Positions 24,104-32,745 of a stretch of 64,000 nt of DNA are shown piece by piece. Below the pieces are notes generated by a model, which worked only from the letters and a program-made list of their open reading frames with translations, had not been told where the DNA came from and ran no database searches. The stretch is from Bacillota bacterium. Lineage in GTDB: Bacteria > Bacillota > Clostridia > Acetivibrionales > JANLFN01. Where the stretch lies: assembly GCA_023421675.1 (NCBI GenBank), contig JAEZTC010000014.1, positions 62,001 through 126,000 on the forward strand, read 5' to 3'. Position 1 is the first letter of the stretch; each line of letters starts with the position of its first letter. The translations under genes were made by a program, and so were the position numbers.

Positions 24104-26740
24104 ATGAGAATAGAAAGACTGGACATAAAAGGCTTTGGAAAATTTAATAACCTTAAACTGGATTTTAAAGAAGGGTTTAATGTTGTTTATGGTAAAAATG
24201 AGTCGGGTAAAACAACTCTTCAGTGGTTTATTAAGGGAATGCTTTTCGGCCTAAAAGGAGGACGTTCAGGTAAAGACGGCTTCCTCCCGCCTTCCAAGCG
24301 TTTTAAACCATGGAGTTCAAAGGACTACAGCGGCATTCTTGAGTACAGGCTTGAAAACGGTCAGGCGTTCAGGATAGGCCGGAACTTCGGAAATAACAGT
24401 GTTAACATATATGATTCTCTTTTCAATGACCTTACTGCTCAGTTTGAAACAAGCCGTGAACGTGGCGCCCTATTTGCCGAAAAGCAACTGGGTGTAAACG
24501 AAAACTGCTTTGAAAAGACAGTTTTGATACGTCAGATGGAAACTCGAATTGATGAGGACGGAAGCAAGGAACTTCTCAACAGGCTTACAAATGTTATGGA
24601 GTCGGGCTTTGAGGACATTTCCTATAGAAAAGCAGAAGAAGCTCTTAAGGAAGCGTTAAAAACTGAAATTGGAACCGGTAAAACTACCACACGTCCGCTG
24701 GATAAAATCAATTCAAGGATTGAAGAGCTGACTGCATTAAAAAATGAGATAATTCAAAAGCGTCTGAGCCTTATTGAAACTGAACAAGAGCTAAGAAATA
24801 AAAAGGATAATCGAAAAGGGCTGGAAGACAAAAAGATATTCTATGGTAAGGTTAAGGATTACCTTTTATTGAAAAAGGAGCTTGAACAGCTTTATAAAAA
24901 GAGAACAATACTTGAAGAGTCTATAAACAGATTGAACAGAGTAGCATTGGATAAAGCAAATGCACAAGCGGAAATGTCACGTATTAACTCTGATAAGGAG
25001 AAGCTTATCGGTTATTCACATTTTGAAAACGAAGATGCCGATAGTATAGCAATTGACTATAACTCCTTGAAACAGCTTGAAGATGAAAATCAAGCCGTTC
25101 TGGTTCAGATAAGTCATAAAGAGGATGAGATTAATTCTCTACAGTCCTCCATCCGGCACCTTGGAGACTTCGATATATCCGGCAGCGATACTGAAACAAT
25201 CAAACTGGCCACAGAGCTGGAAAGCATGGAATCAGATAAAAGCAGGGATGACTATGATTACATAAATGATACTATACAAAACCTTAAACATTCAAAGAAG
25301 AAATACGGATTGGGCTTATTTCTTCTTGCTATTACATCAGCCGCAGCGCTTACTACAGGGCTTTTAACAGGCGGTGCTCTTATATGGTATATAGCCTTTG
25401 GAGCGCTGCTGATATCAGCGCTGATCTTTTCGGGGCTGTTCCTTAAAAATTGCAAGGCTCTAAAGGAAGCCGAAAGCAAAAAGAAAATATCCTTCATTTA
25501 CTCCAGAGATGCATCTGAACAGATCGAAAGGAAAAGGAAAAAGCTGAATGAAAAGCTGCAAGCTGTAGGTGCAAATAATCTGGAGGAATACCTTCAGCTT
25601 AAATCAAGCTACGATAAAAGCATTATTGAAATAAGGCTGCTGGAAAGCAAGCTGGAAGATCTTAAAAAAACAATTACAGTTAACAATAACAATATAAGTG
25701 TACTTAAAGCCAACATACTTAAAAAGCTTGAATCAGTAGGAATGGAAATCTCAGAAAGAGCTATTAGTGGCGAAGCTATAAATGAGTTTAGAAACAATAT
25801 CAGAAAATATAAAGAGCTTGAACCTTCGCTGGATTATGCCCAGAAGAAACTTGCAGCCATATGCGCTGAAGCAGATAACGTCAAGGCGGTCTTAAAACCA
25901 TATGACATAGCTTTCGATGATTGCAGCCAACTTGAAAAACTTTTAAACAGTATAATTCCTGAAATAGAGTCACTTGAACTAAAATCATCCGAACTGATAA
26001 GAATACTGGAAGCAGATATGGGGAGTACAGTTTTATCAGAGGCTGCCATAAGCTCTGTAAAATCAGATATAGCCGATAGTAATGCTGCTTCCTCTATGCA
26101 ATCTATAATAGATGAATTGGAAGAGATAAATACCAATATAAATAACATATCACTTGAAATTCGTGGACTTGAAACACTCTTAAACAGTACTGAAACAGAT
26201 ACCGATACTCTTCAGAGAATTGAAGAGGAAGTCTGTGAACTGGAAATAAAAAAAGGGCAGCTGATAGATATAAGCTCTTCGATAAAAACTGCTTTGGATG
26301 TTCTGGGTGAAGCAAGCAGTGAGATACAGAAGGATTTTGTTCCTGTATTAAACAATAAAATGAGTAAAATAATAAACAGGATTTCAATGGGAAGATACCT
26401 TGATTTGCGTGCAAACGATCATCTTACGCTTAATGTAATAGCACCTGAAACAGGTGATGTAGTACCTGCTTCCTTACTAAGCAGCGGAACCACAGATCAG
26501 ATGTACCTGGCCTTAAGGCTTGCAATGGCAGATTTTATAACTGCTGGAAATGAAAAACTGCCTCTTTTGCTTGACGAATTATTTTCGCAATTTGATGATA
26601 CAAGGACTGAACAGACACTTGAGCTTCTGGAAGAACTTGCAGAAGGTACTCAAGTCATACTATTCACCTGTAAGCAGCGTGAACTGGACGCTGCAGAGCA
26701 ACAGTTCAAGAGTAAGCTTAATACAATTATTTTGCCGTAA
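24104..26740 (+). CDS. yhaN: SbcC/YhaN-like AAA ATPase
   Basis: 878-aa SMC/Rad50-type ATPase. The N-terminal LDIKGFGKFNNLKLDF and Walker A YGKNESGKTT are at about residues 5-42. Long coiled coils run from about 190 to 740. The ABC-like signature LLSSGTTDQMYLALRL and Walker B LPLLLDELFSQFDD are near the C-terminus. Two hydrophobic helices in the middle (about residues 408-450) are a known YhaN feature and suggest membrane contact. It is the partner of the upstream phosphoesterase. An anchored nuclease complex near the membrane is plausible but unproven. Confidence 0.88.
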   Translation: MRIERLDIKGFGKFNNLKLDFKEGFNVVYGKNESGKTTLQWFIKGMLFGLKGGRSGKDGFLPPSKRFKPWSSKDYSGILEYRLENGQAFRIGRNFGNNSVNIYDSLFNDLTAQFETSRERGALFAEKQLGVNENCFEKTVLIRQMETRIDEDGSKELLNRLTNVMESGFEDISYRKAEEALKEALKTEIGTGKTTTRPLDKINSRIEELTALKNEIIQKRLSLIETEQELRNKKDNRKGLEDKKIFYGKVKDYLLLKKELEQLYKKRTILEESINRLNRVALDKANAQAEMSRINSDKEKLIGYSHFENEDADSIAIDYNSLKQLEDENQAVLVQISHKEDEINSLQSSIRHLGDFDISGSDTETIKLATELESMESDKSRDDYDYINDTIQNLKHSKKKYGLGLFLLAITSAAALTTGLLTGGALIWYIAFGALLISALIFSGLFLKNCKALKEAESKKKISFIYSRDASEQIERKRKKLNEKLQAVGANNLEEYLQLKSSYDKSIIEIRLLESKLEDLKKTITVNNNNISVLKANILKKLESVGMEISERAISGEAINEFRNNIRKYKELEPSLDYAQKKLAAICAEADNVKAVLKPYDIAFDDCSQLEKLLNSIIPEIESLELKSSELIRILEADMGSTVLSEAAISSVKSDIADSNAASSMQSIIDELEEINTNINNISLEIRGLETLLNSTETDTDTLQRIEEEVCELEIKKGQLIDISSSIKTALDVLGEASSEIQKDFVPVLNNKMSKIINRISMGRYLDLRANDHLTLNVIAPETGDVVPASLLSSGTTDQMYLALRLAMADFITAGNEKLPLLLDELFSQFDDTRTEQTLELLEELAEGTQVILFTCKQRELDAAEQQFKSKLNTIILP

Positions 26741-26780
26741 TGGCTGACATTAGCAAGGCTTATACAAAGGGGTTAATAAA

Positions 26781-27716
26781 ATGAAGAGAAGGTTATTGTC
26801 CTTTGGGGTTTTTTTATTAATAGTTAATATTATATTAAGCGGATGTGGAAGCAGTACAGCCAAAAACACTGCAGGTACTGCATCTGGAACTCCAACACCT
26901 TCAGAGATGCCCAAGGATATAGCTGTTGTTACCGATGCTACACTGGATATTTATAAAGAGCCTTCGACAAATTCAGAAAGAGTAACACAGGCTTTATATA
27001 ATCAAGGTGTTAAAGTCCTTGCCATAAAGGACAGCTGGTCTAATGTCAAGGCAGTCGATGGCTATACAGGCTGGGTTAAAACAAAAAGTATTAACTTTGA
27101 CTGTTCAAGTATAAATGCTTCATTATATAAATACCGTATTATAATTACAACAAAGGTGAAAACCATTTCAACCGAATTTAAGGGAAGCTTTACAGCTGCT
27201 ACTGTGGTAATGGGCACAGAGTTCTATTCCAATAATGAAAAGGACGGCTGGTATGAAGTCTACCTTCCAGGCGGTAAAAAAGGTTGGATGGATCAGAGTG
27301 GCTGTATAAGAATATCTGCAAATGAAAGAATTCCAAAAACAACTCCTATAGATTTTATTATGACCGCTAACAAATTTACAGGCTCCACTTATCTTTGGGG
27401 AGGACTAAGTACATATGGAATTGACTGTTCAGGCCTGACTTACATATGTGCCAAAATAAATGGTATTGAACTTCCCAGAGATACACAGCAGCAGGTTCAG
27501 CTGGGTGAGGCTGTAAAGGATGCGAAGGACATGAAGCCAGGTGACCTTGTTTTCTTCTGCTCCAATGATAACAGGAAGAATATTAATCATGTTGGCATCT
27601 ATCTGGGCAATAACCGTTATATAAATGCCAGTGCTTCAAGAGGTTCTGTAACAATTAACTCTACCGATGATATTTTTTTTACAACAAATCTGGTTGGTAT
27701 AAGGCGTATATTTTAA
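26781..27716 (+). CDS. Lipoprotein peptidoglycan endopeptidase, SH3b plus NlpC/P60
   Basis: 311-aa exported lipoprotein. The signal peptide ends in the lipobox ILSGC (Cys at about 22). Two SH3-like bacterial wall-binding segments follow (about 45-105 and 115-175). The C-terminal NlpC/P60 domain has YLWGGLSTYGIDCSGLTYIC with the catalytic Cys and NHVGIYLGNNRYINAS with the catalytic His. Such enzymes cut the D-Glu-to-diamino-acid bond in peptidoglycan stem peptides. The gene converges on, and overlaps by four bases, the gene at 27713-28936. Confidence 0.92.
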   Translation: MKRRLLSFGVFLLIVNIILSGCGSSTAKNTAGTASGTPTPSEMPKDIAVVTDATLDIYKEPSTNSERVTQALYNQGVKVLAIKDSWSNVKAVDGYTGWVKTKSINFDCSSINASLYKYRIIITTKVKTISTEFKGSFTAATVVMGTEFYSNNEKDGWYEVYLPGGKKGWMDQSGCIRISANERIPKTTPIDFIMTANKFTGSTYLWGGLSTYGIDCSGLTYICAKINGIELPRDTQQQVQLGEAVKDAKDMKPGDLVFFCSNDNRKNINHVGIYLGNNRYINASASRGSVTINSTDDIFFTTNLVGIRRIF

Positions 27717-28936
27717 AACCACATCAAAAGCCTCTTTTTGAGGTTACTGAATATTCCAGCCTTGACTTTGACGTCGGTATTATATCCTAGAAGCCCTTCA
27801 CTGTCGTTAATATAAACATTATTATTAGATTTAGCCAGCTCTTCCAGAAGAAATGCTGTTTTATGTCTTGTATCAGTTTTTGCAAGGCTTTGAGACATCT
27901 TTTTTATATACTTTATCTTATGAGGATTATCTATTGTTTGCTCAATTACTTCATCCAGTGACATATTTCTCAAAACCCTTACTGCTGCCCCATTCTGAAG
28001 CAAAAAATCTGCATTGCCTTCTTCTGCTCCCGGTATAGGAGAAATAATAAAAATGGGGATACCTTTAACGAGAGCTTCCGAAACCGTTAATCCTCCGGGC
28101 TTTGTCAGAAGAAAATCCGAAACATCCATCAATTCAGGAACAATATCTGTAAAACCAAAAATCTTTACCTTCTTATTAGATGCTACAGAACAACTGCTGA
28201 TTTTTTTCATAAGTCCTTCATTTTCGCCTGTTACAACAATTATTTGTATATCCCTACTGCATTTAAGCAGCGAATCAAAGGCTTTGTCTAATTCTCCGAA
28301 TCCTAAGCTTCCGCCCATTACAAGTGCGGTAAGCTTATCTTCAAGTCCAAGTTTTTTCTGAACCTCTTTCTTATCCCGCTTCTCAAGAAATTTTTGCTGT
28401 ACCGGTATACCATAGGCATAAATTCTGTTATATGGTATGCCCCATTTAACCATATCATCCTTGAGTTTCTCATGCGCTACAATATAAGCATCTACCATTT
28501 CATGTAGCCAAAAGGAATGAAAGACGAAATCAGTAACCACTGCAAGTACAGGAATGTTAAAATCCGTCTTTTTTTTGAGTTCTGAAAGCATTTGAAGAGA
28601 AAATGGGTGTGTTGTAACAATTACAGAAGGCCTAAAATCATTTATAAGCTTCAAAAGCCTTCGGGATAGCATGCTGTTGAATTTTTTATTCAAGCCGTAA
28701 AAACGGTCTCCCATTTCGGACATTTTATAAAATCTTCTATAAACTGAAGGAGTCTTCCTTATAGTATTAAGATAGCTTCCTATAATTATTTTATCAGCTA
28801 TTGGACTTGTATATTTTAATGCATCAACTATAAGCGTCCTGGACCCAGGGTAATACTCATCTATAATTTCCTTTACTGCCTCTGCAGCCTTCTGGTGACC
28901 TCCGCCTGTAGAAACTGTTAAAAAAAGCACATCCAT
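27713..28936 (-). CDS. UgtP/MGDG-synthase-like glycolipid glycosyltransferase
   Basis: 407-aa GT28-family enzyme. The N-terminal domain begins VLFLTVSTGGGHQKAAEAVK, the diacylglycerol-acceptor motif of MGDG synthases and UgtP. The C-terminal GT-B domain has VMGGSLGFGELD and the nucleotide-sugar site PGGLTVSEALVKGIPI. It probably transfers glucose or galactose from a UDP-sugar to diacylglycerol, making membrane glycolipids or lipoteichoic acid anchors. A last segment of about 35 residues extends beyond the conserved core. It is convergent with the NlpC gene and divergent from sleB. Confidence 0.85.
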   Translation of the reverse strand: MDVLFLTVSTGGGHQKAAEAVKEIIDEYYPGSRTLIVDALKYTSPIADKIIIGSYLNTIRKTPSVYRRFYKMSEMGDRFYGLNKKFNSMLSRRLLKLINDFRPSVIVTTHPFSLQMLSELKKKTDFNIPVLAVVTDFVFHSFWLHEMVDAYIVAHEKLKDDMVKWGIPYNRIYAYGIPVQQKFLEKRDKKEVQKKLGLEDKLTALVMGGSLGFGELDKAFDSLLKCSRDIQIIVVTGENEGLMKKISSCSVASNKKVKIFGFTDIVPELMDVSDFLLTKPGGLTVSEALVKGIPIFIISPIPGAEEGNADFLLQNGAAVRVLRNMSLDEVIEQTIDNPHKIKYIKKMSQSLAKTDTRHKTAFLLEELAKSNNNVYINDSEGLLGYNTDVKVKAGIFSNLKKRLLMWF

Positions 28937-29110
28937 TATTCATTCTCCTACTTCTTATAGAATAGGTTATATTTTTTCAATCTTATTTTGCTCAAATATC
29001 CCTGCTTAATGTATCGCAGTATTTTATAATGTATATTTTTTGTATTAAATCAAAAAATAACTTATAAATAGCAGTCATGTGACATTAATAATCACCTGGC
29101 AGTACTTTGA

Positions 29111-29119
29111 AAAGGAGGA
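29111..29119 (+). promoter_or_regulatory. Strong ribosome-binding site deciding an ATT start for sleB
   Basis: AAAGGAGGA ends seven bases before an ATT codon (29126) that opens the reading frame with a complete signal peptide. The first ATG in frame is 54 bases further on, inside the hydrophobic signal, without any ribosome-binding site. Confidence 0.7.
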
Positions 29120-29125
29120 ATAAAC

Positions 29126-29608
29126 ATTTTAAAAAAAATAAAACAAGCAATTGTCCTTACAATAATTTTTACTTTTATTATGGCAGCTCTTTCTCAAAGT
29201 GGTATTAAGAGTATTGTCGGTAACGGTAACGTTTATGCAGACACTTCAGGAATTGGCGATGAGCAACTTCTTGCCAGGGCTATAAACGGTGAAGCTCGCG
29301 GTGAGTCCTACATGGGTCAGGTTGCTGTTGGCGCTGTAATAATTAACAGAACCAGGAATCCGGCATTTCCAAAAACAATAGCGGGAGTAATATATCAGCC
29401 GGGTGCATTTACCGCTGTTTCTGATGGCCAGATCAATGTACCGCTGGATCCCAATTCTACTGTAGTGAAGGCTGCCAGGGATGCCCTTAACGGGTATGAC
29501 CCTACTGACGGCTCCATTTACTATTGGAATCCGGCTACTGCAACAAGTAAATGGATTTGGAGCAGAAAAATTACAAAAAAAATCGGATCACATTACTTTG
29601 GAATATAA
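29126..29608 (+). CDS. sleB: SleB-type cortex-lytic cell wall hydrolase, probable ATT start
   Basis: 160-aa secreted hydrolase of the SleB/Hydrolase_2 type, a lytic transglycosylase that degrades spore cortex during germination. The catalytic-domain start DEQLLARAINGEARGE contains the key Glu; NPAFPKTIAGVIYQPGAF and the YYWNPATATSKWIW end are typical. It lacks the N-terminal peptidoglycan-binding domain of Bacillus SleB. Reading from ATT 29126 gives LKKIKQAIVLTIIFTFIMAA, a good signal peptide; the ATG at 29180 would cut it. ypeB follows after 19 bp, as in other spore formers, and YpeB is needed for SleB stability. Confidence 0.85.
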   Translation: MLKKIKQAIVLTIIFTFIMAALSQSGIKSIVGNGNVYADTSGIGDEQLLARAINGEARGESYMGQVAVGAVIINRTRNPAFPKTIAGVIYQPGAFTAVSDGQINVPLDPNSTVVKAARDALNGYDPTDGSIYYWNPATATSKWIWSRKITKKIGSHYFGI

Positions 29609-29627
29609 ATGATATGGAGGTGTCCGC

Positions 29628-31019
29628 TTGAGTTTCCGAGAAAAATTATTGGATTTGAAAAAAAGACTTTCTGACAGAAAAATGTATAGTATAGTAATAG
29701 TAGTAATTGCTGCAGTAGCAATTTGGGGAATTTTTCAGTACAAAAACGCATCGCAATTACGTCAGCAGCTAGACAACCAGTATAATCGTGCATTTTTTGA
29801 TATGAATGGTTATGTGCAAAATGTACAAAGCCTGCTTTTGAAATCAATGTTAACATCAACCCCATCCAAGACTGCATCAATGCTTGAAGAAGCCTGGAGG
29901 CAATCAAACCTTGCTCAGACAAATCTTGGCCAGTTACCTGTAAATCCTGAGCTTCTGGCAAATACATCAAAATTCCTGACGCAGGTTGGCGATTTAGCAT
30001 ATGCATATAATAGCCAGAGCTTAAGAGGAAAGACGCTGAGCAATGACCAGTACAAAACCCTTGAAGGTCTCTACAATTATTCTATAAACCTTTCCAGCAG
30101 TTTGAACAACCTTCAAAATCAGCTTTCCACCGGCAGGCTAAAATGGGGTAAGCTGGCAAACCAAGGTACGGCTACATTCAAGAAGAACTCAACTAACCAA
30201 TCCATACAGCAGTTTGAAAACGTTGATAAGACCTTTAAGGATATTCCCAAGCTGATTTATGACGGTCCGTATTCAGACCATCTGGTTACTATGGAACCAA
30301 GAGGAGTAACTGGAGAAATGCTTAATTCGGAACAGGCAAAGGATAATATCAAAAAGATATTTGGTGCAGATAAGATTGATAAAATTACTGATCTTGCAAA
30401 AAATGATACTTCACCTATAAAAACCTTTACTTATACAGTTTCCTTTAAGGGAGCCCCCAAGGATCAGACAGCAACTGTTGAATTAACCCAAAAGGGCGGC
30501 CATCTCTTCCTTTTGCTTCATAACAGACCGGTAACCGCTTCCAAGCTAGACATCAATCAAGCGAAGGAAAAAGCGAAGGCTTTTCTGGACAGTACAGGCT
30601 ATAAAAACATGGTGGATACCTATTATCTCAAGCAGGATAATACTGCCACAATCAACTATGCGTATAAGCTGGGTAATATAAAAGTATACTCAGATCTTAT
30701 AAAGGTTAAAGTTGCTCTCGATACCGGAGAAATTGTCGGTATTGAGGCAAAGGCTTACCTATCCGCTCATACTGACAGGAAGGTTCCAACCGCTCAGATA
30801 TCAGCAAGTGAAGCAAGGTCTCTTATTAATTCAAGAGTAAAGATTGAGTCAACGAATCTTGCAATAATACCTACGGAATTTAAGACAGAAATATTTACCT
30901 ATGAGCTTAAAGGTAAAATGAATGATAAAGACTTCCTAATATATATAAATGCTAAAAACGGAAGTGAAGAAAATGTATTGATGCTTCAGAATACACCAAA
31001 TGGTACTTTAACAATATAG
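29628..31019 (+). CDS. ypeB: Germination protein YpeB
   Basis: 463-aa protein with an uncleaved N-terminal membrane segment (about residues 21-37) and a large extracytoplasmic part. The N-terminal helical domain is followed by repeated PepSY-like modules (for example INQAKEKAKAFLDSTGYKNM and SASEARSLINSRV). This is the YpeB architecture; the protein stabilises and holds SleB in dormant spores. The start is TTG 29628 with GGAGGTG upstream. It forms an operon with sleB. A bidirectional terminator follows. Confidence 0.93.
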   Translation: MSFREKLLDLKKRLSDRKMYSIVIVVIAAVAIWGIFQYKNASQLRQQLDNQYNRAFFDMNGYVQNVQSLLLKSMLTSTPSKTASMLEEAWRQSNLAQTNLGQLPVNPELLANTSKFLTQVGDLAYAYNSQSLRGKTLSNDQYKTLEGLYNYSINLSSSLNNLQNQLSTGRLKWGKLANQGTATFKKNSTNQSIQQFENVDKTFKDIPKLIYDGPYSDHLVTMEPRGVTGEMLNSEQAKDNIKKIFGADKIDKITDLAKNDTSPIKTFTYTVSFKGAPKDQTATVELTQKGGHLFLLLHNRPVTASKLDINQAKEKAKAFLDSTGYKNMVDTYYLKQDNTATINYAYKLGNIKVYSDLIKVKVALDTGEIVGIEAKAYLSAHTDRKVPTAQISASEARSLINSRVKIESTNLAIIPTEFKTEIFTYELKGKMNDKDFLIYINAKNGSEENVLMLQNTPNGTLTI

Positions 31020-31053
31020 TTTTAGGGGTGGGAAACCGCTCCTTAAACACACA

Positions 31054-31086
31054 AAAATAGGCGTCTGTACAGGACGCCTATTTTTA
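31054..31086. terminator. Bidirectional terminator, ypeB / stress-protein gene
   Basis: AATAGGCGTC / GACGCCTATT hairpin with A-rich left and T-rich right flanks, between convergent genes. Confidence 0.9.
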
Positions 31087-31098
31087 ATTACTAATATT

Positions 31099-31593
31099 TT
31101 AATAAGTATCTACAGTTTCCGCTCCGCTGTGTCTTAATACGGATGCAATATCATCTACCTTATCTTCATCTGTCTTCATACTGAAGAGGATCTTTCCTGC
31201 CTTTATATCTGTTTCGTACTGTTTACTTCTGTTTTCAGGAATTCCAAGGTCAACAAGACCTCCAACTATACCACCTGTCACAGCGCCTGAAAGCAATCCG
31301 GTTATTGGTCCGGCAGCAGCTATAATTCCAAGCCCCGGGATAACCATACTTCCTGCACCAATCAAAAGCCCTGCAAGTCCGCCCAGTATTCCACCGGTTA
31401 CAACTCCGTCGGAAATGTTATCATTTTTAGCAGTTGCGCCTGTTCCCATTGTTGCAGTATTCCTGCCCTGATCGTCTCCCTGTTTTGCAATTATTGATAT
31501 GTCTGCAGTTCTAAGTCCTCTGTCTTTAATATCTCTGGCAGCCTGTTCAGCGTGCCTATGATCACTAAATAAAGCTACTACAGTTCTTGACAT
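31099..31593 (-). CDS. General stress protein 17M-like (YflT domain) with glycine-zipper region
   Basis: 164-aa protein. The N-terminal VVALFSDHRHAEQAARDIKD resembles the YflT/heat-induced stress protein domain. The middle (about residues 65-115) is rich in Gly and hydrophobic residues (GGILGGLAGLLIGAGSMVIP and repeats), as in the glycine-zipper part of general stress proteins. The last 40 residues form another small alpha/beta unit. AGGAGG precedes the ATG. Function is unknown; membrane association is likely. Confidence 0.8.
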   Translation of the reverse strand: MSRTVVALFSDHRHAEQAARDIKDRGLRTADISIIAKQGDDQGRNTATMGTGATAKNDNISDGVVTGGILGGLAGLLIGAGSMVIPGLGIIAAAGPITGLLSGAVTGGIVGGLVDLGIPENRSKQYETDIKAGKILFSMKTDEDKVDDIASVLRHSGAETVDTY

Positions 31594-31766
31594 TTAAAAA
31601 TCCTCCTTTTATATAAACTTCAAATATAGCTTTAGTATCTGAAGTCCGAATTATTCATTTTTAGGGTTGTCTAAACTTATAAATTTAAAAAACTGAAAAT
31701 CAGTTACTATATAAAATCCATTTTTTTCATTTATGGATATCTTAAACAAATTAAATGTGATAGAAT

Positions 31767-31796
31767 TGAATAAGTCTTTAGGGTATTTCATATATA
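31767..31796 (+). promoter_or_regulatory. Possible sporulation-type (sigmaG/sigmaE-like) promoter
   Basis: TGAATA (31767-31772) and CATATATA (31789-31796) separated by 16 bp resemble the forespore/mother-cell sigma factor consensus, 36 bp before the next gene. Short motif; low confidence. Confidence 0.3.
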
Positions 31797-31832
31797 CTCT
31801 TAGATGTATTTTTAATTATCAGGGGATTATAG

Positions 31833-32339
31833 ATGCAGTCTCAAAGCCTTTTTTTAATATTGTTTATATTGATTGTAGCACCTATTTTAATAATATCTTC
31901 CAACCATAATCTGTTCTTTGGTCTGGTTGCTTTTATACTGTTCATAGCAGCATTGCGTGCTATTTTAAAGACCCTTTCAGGCTCAAAGGAAGACGTTAGC
32001 GATGAGGATCAGTCTGAAAAAGAAGAATTAGAAGACATGATAGGACTTGATGCGCAAAAATTCGGTATTGGGGCTAAAGTCGTTAAGAATCTTATAATAA
32101 TACTTTTTTACATATACTCTCTCTTTTTTATGCATCACATGTGGTTGAAAGCAATAACGCTTCTTTTAATAAGCAGTACATGCATAAACATAAAAAGAGA
32201 TTTGACAGAGCCTGCTCAATCCGGCACCGTAAAAAACCAATCCCGTCTTTATAGTGTCTATACTCTTGTAGTAAGCATATTTACACTGCTTGTGCTTGCA
32301 TTGGTTACCTACAATAAACTGGTTACACCTCTTTTCTAA
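31833..32339 (+). CDS. Membrane protein of unknown function
   Basis: 168-aa protein with four to five hydrophobic segments: about residues 5-23, 28-45, 88-105, 108-122 and 146-163. A charged cytoplasmic loop (SGSKEDVSDEDQSEKEELED) lies between the second and third. No family recognised. A sporulation-type promoter may precede it. AGGGGATTATAG stands before the ATG. It is a single gene between the stress-protein gene and the gltB leader. Confidence 0.65.
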   Translation: MQSQSLFLILFILIVAPILIISSNHNLFFGLVAFILFIAALRAILKTLSGSKEDVSDEDQSEKEELEDMIGLDAQKFGIGAKVVKNLIIILFYIYSLFFMHHMWLKAITLLLISSTCINIKRDLTEPAQSGTVKNQSRLYSVYTLVVSIFTLLVLALVTYNKLVTPLF

Positions 32340-32413
32340 ATCCAAAAAACATTAGATTTTTGCAAGTAAAAAAAATAAAAATTGCAAAATTGCGTTTTTT
32401 TTGAATAAAACTA

Positions 32414-32442
32414 TTGAACGCAATATGTATACATGTTATAAT
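32414..32442 (+). promoter_or_regulatory. Promoter of gltBD
   Basis: TTGAAC (32414-32419) and perfect TATAAT (32437-32442), 17-bp spacing. It gives a leader of about 295 nt before gltB. The -35 overlaps an inverted repeat TTGCGTT / AACGCAA (32386-32423). Confidence 0.8.
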
Positions 32443-32481
32443 TAGCTAGACTATTAATTAACAGCTATAGACTATAAACAC

Positions 32482-32577
32482 CAGCCGTTTGGGCTGAATA
32501 ACCGAATACAGTGTAAATACGTTACGAGAACGTACTCAATGGGGAGTAAACATTTCTTATTGTGTGCGTTTTTTTAT
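32482..32577 (+). promoter_or_regulatory. Structured leader with probable attenuator upstream of gltB
   Basis: Successive hairpins: CAGCC/GGCTG (32482-32496), ACGTT/AACGT (32519-32533) and TACTC/GAGTA with loop AATGGG (32533-32548). An alternative pairing of AACGTAC (32529-32535) with GTGCGTT (32564-32570) would break the second and third hairpins and is followed by a seven-T run, i.e. a terminator. Mutually exclusive pairing suggests transcription attenuation. The AATGGG hexaloop fits the A-x-x-G pattern of ANTAR-bound hairpins, but a second hexaloop is not evident. Confidence 0.5.
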
Positions 32578-32745
32578 TTCTCAAAAACACTTGTACGCTG
32601 TTACAGTAAACTAGAAACAGACAGAGGAATATGCAAGTTTCATAATTTACTGATTCATTTTTAAAAGTTTTAATTTATTATACAAAAGCAGCTTTAATAA
32701 TTTTTTTATACTACCTAAAAATTTATAGTTGGAAGAAGGAAATTT

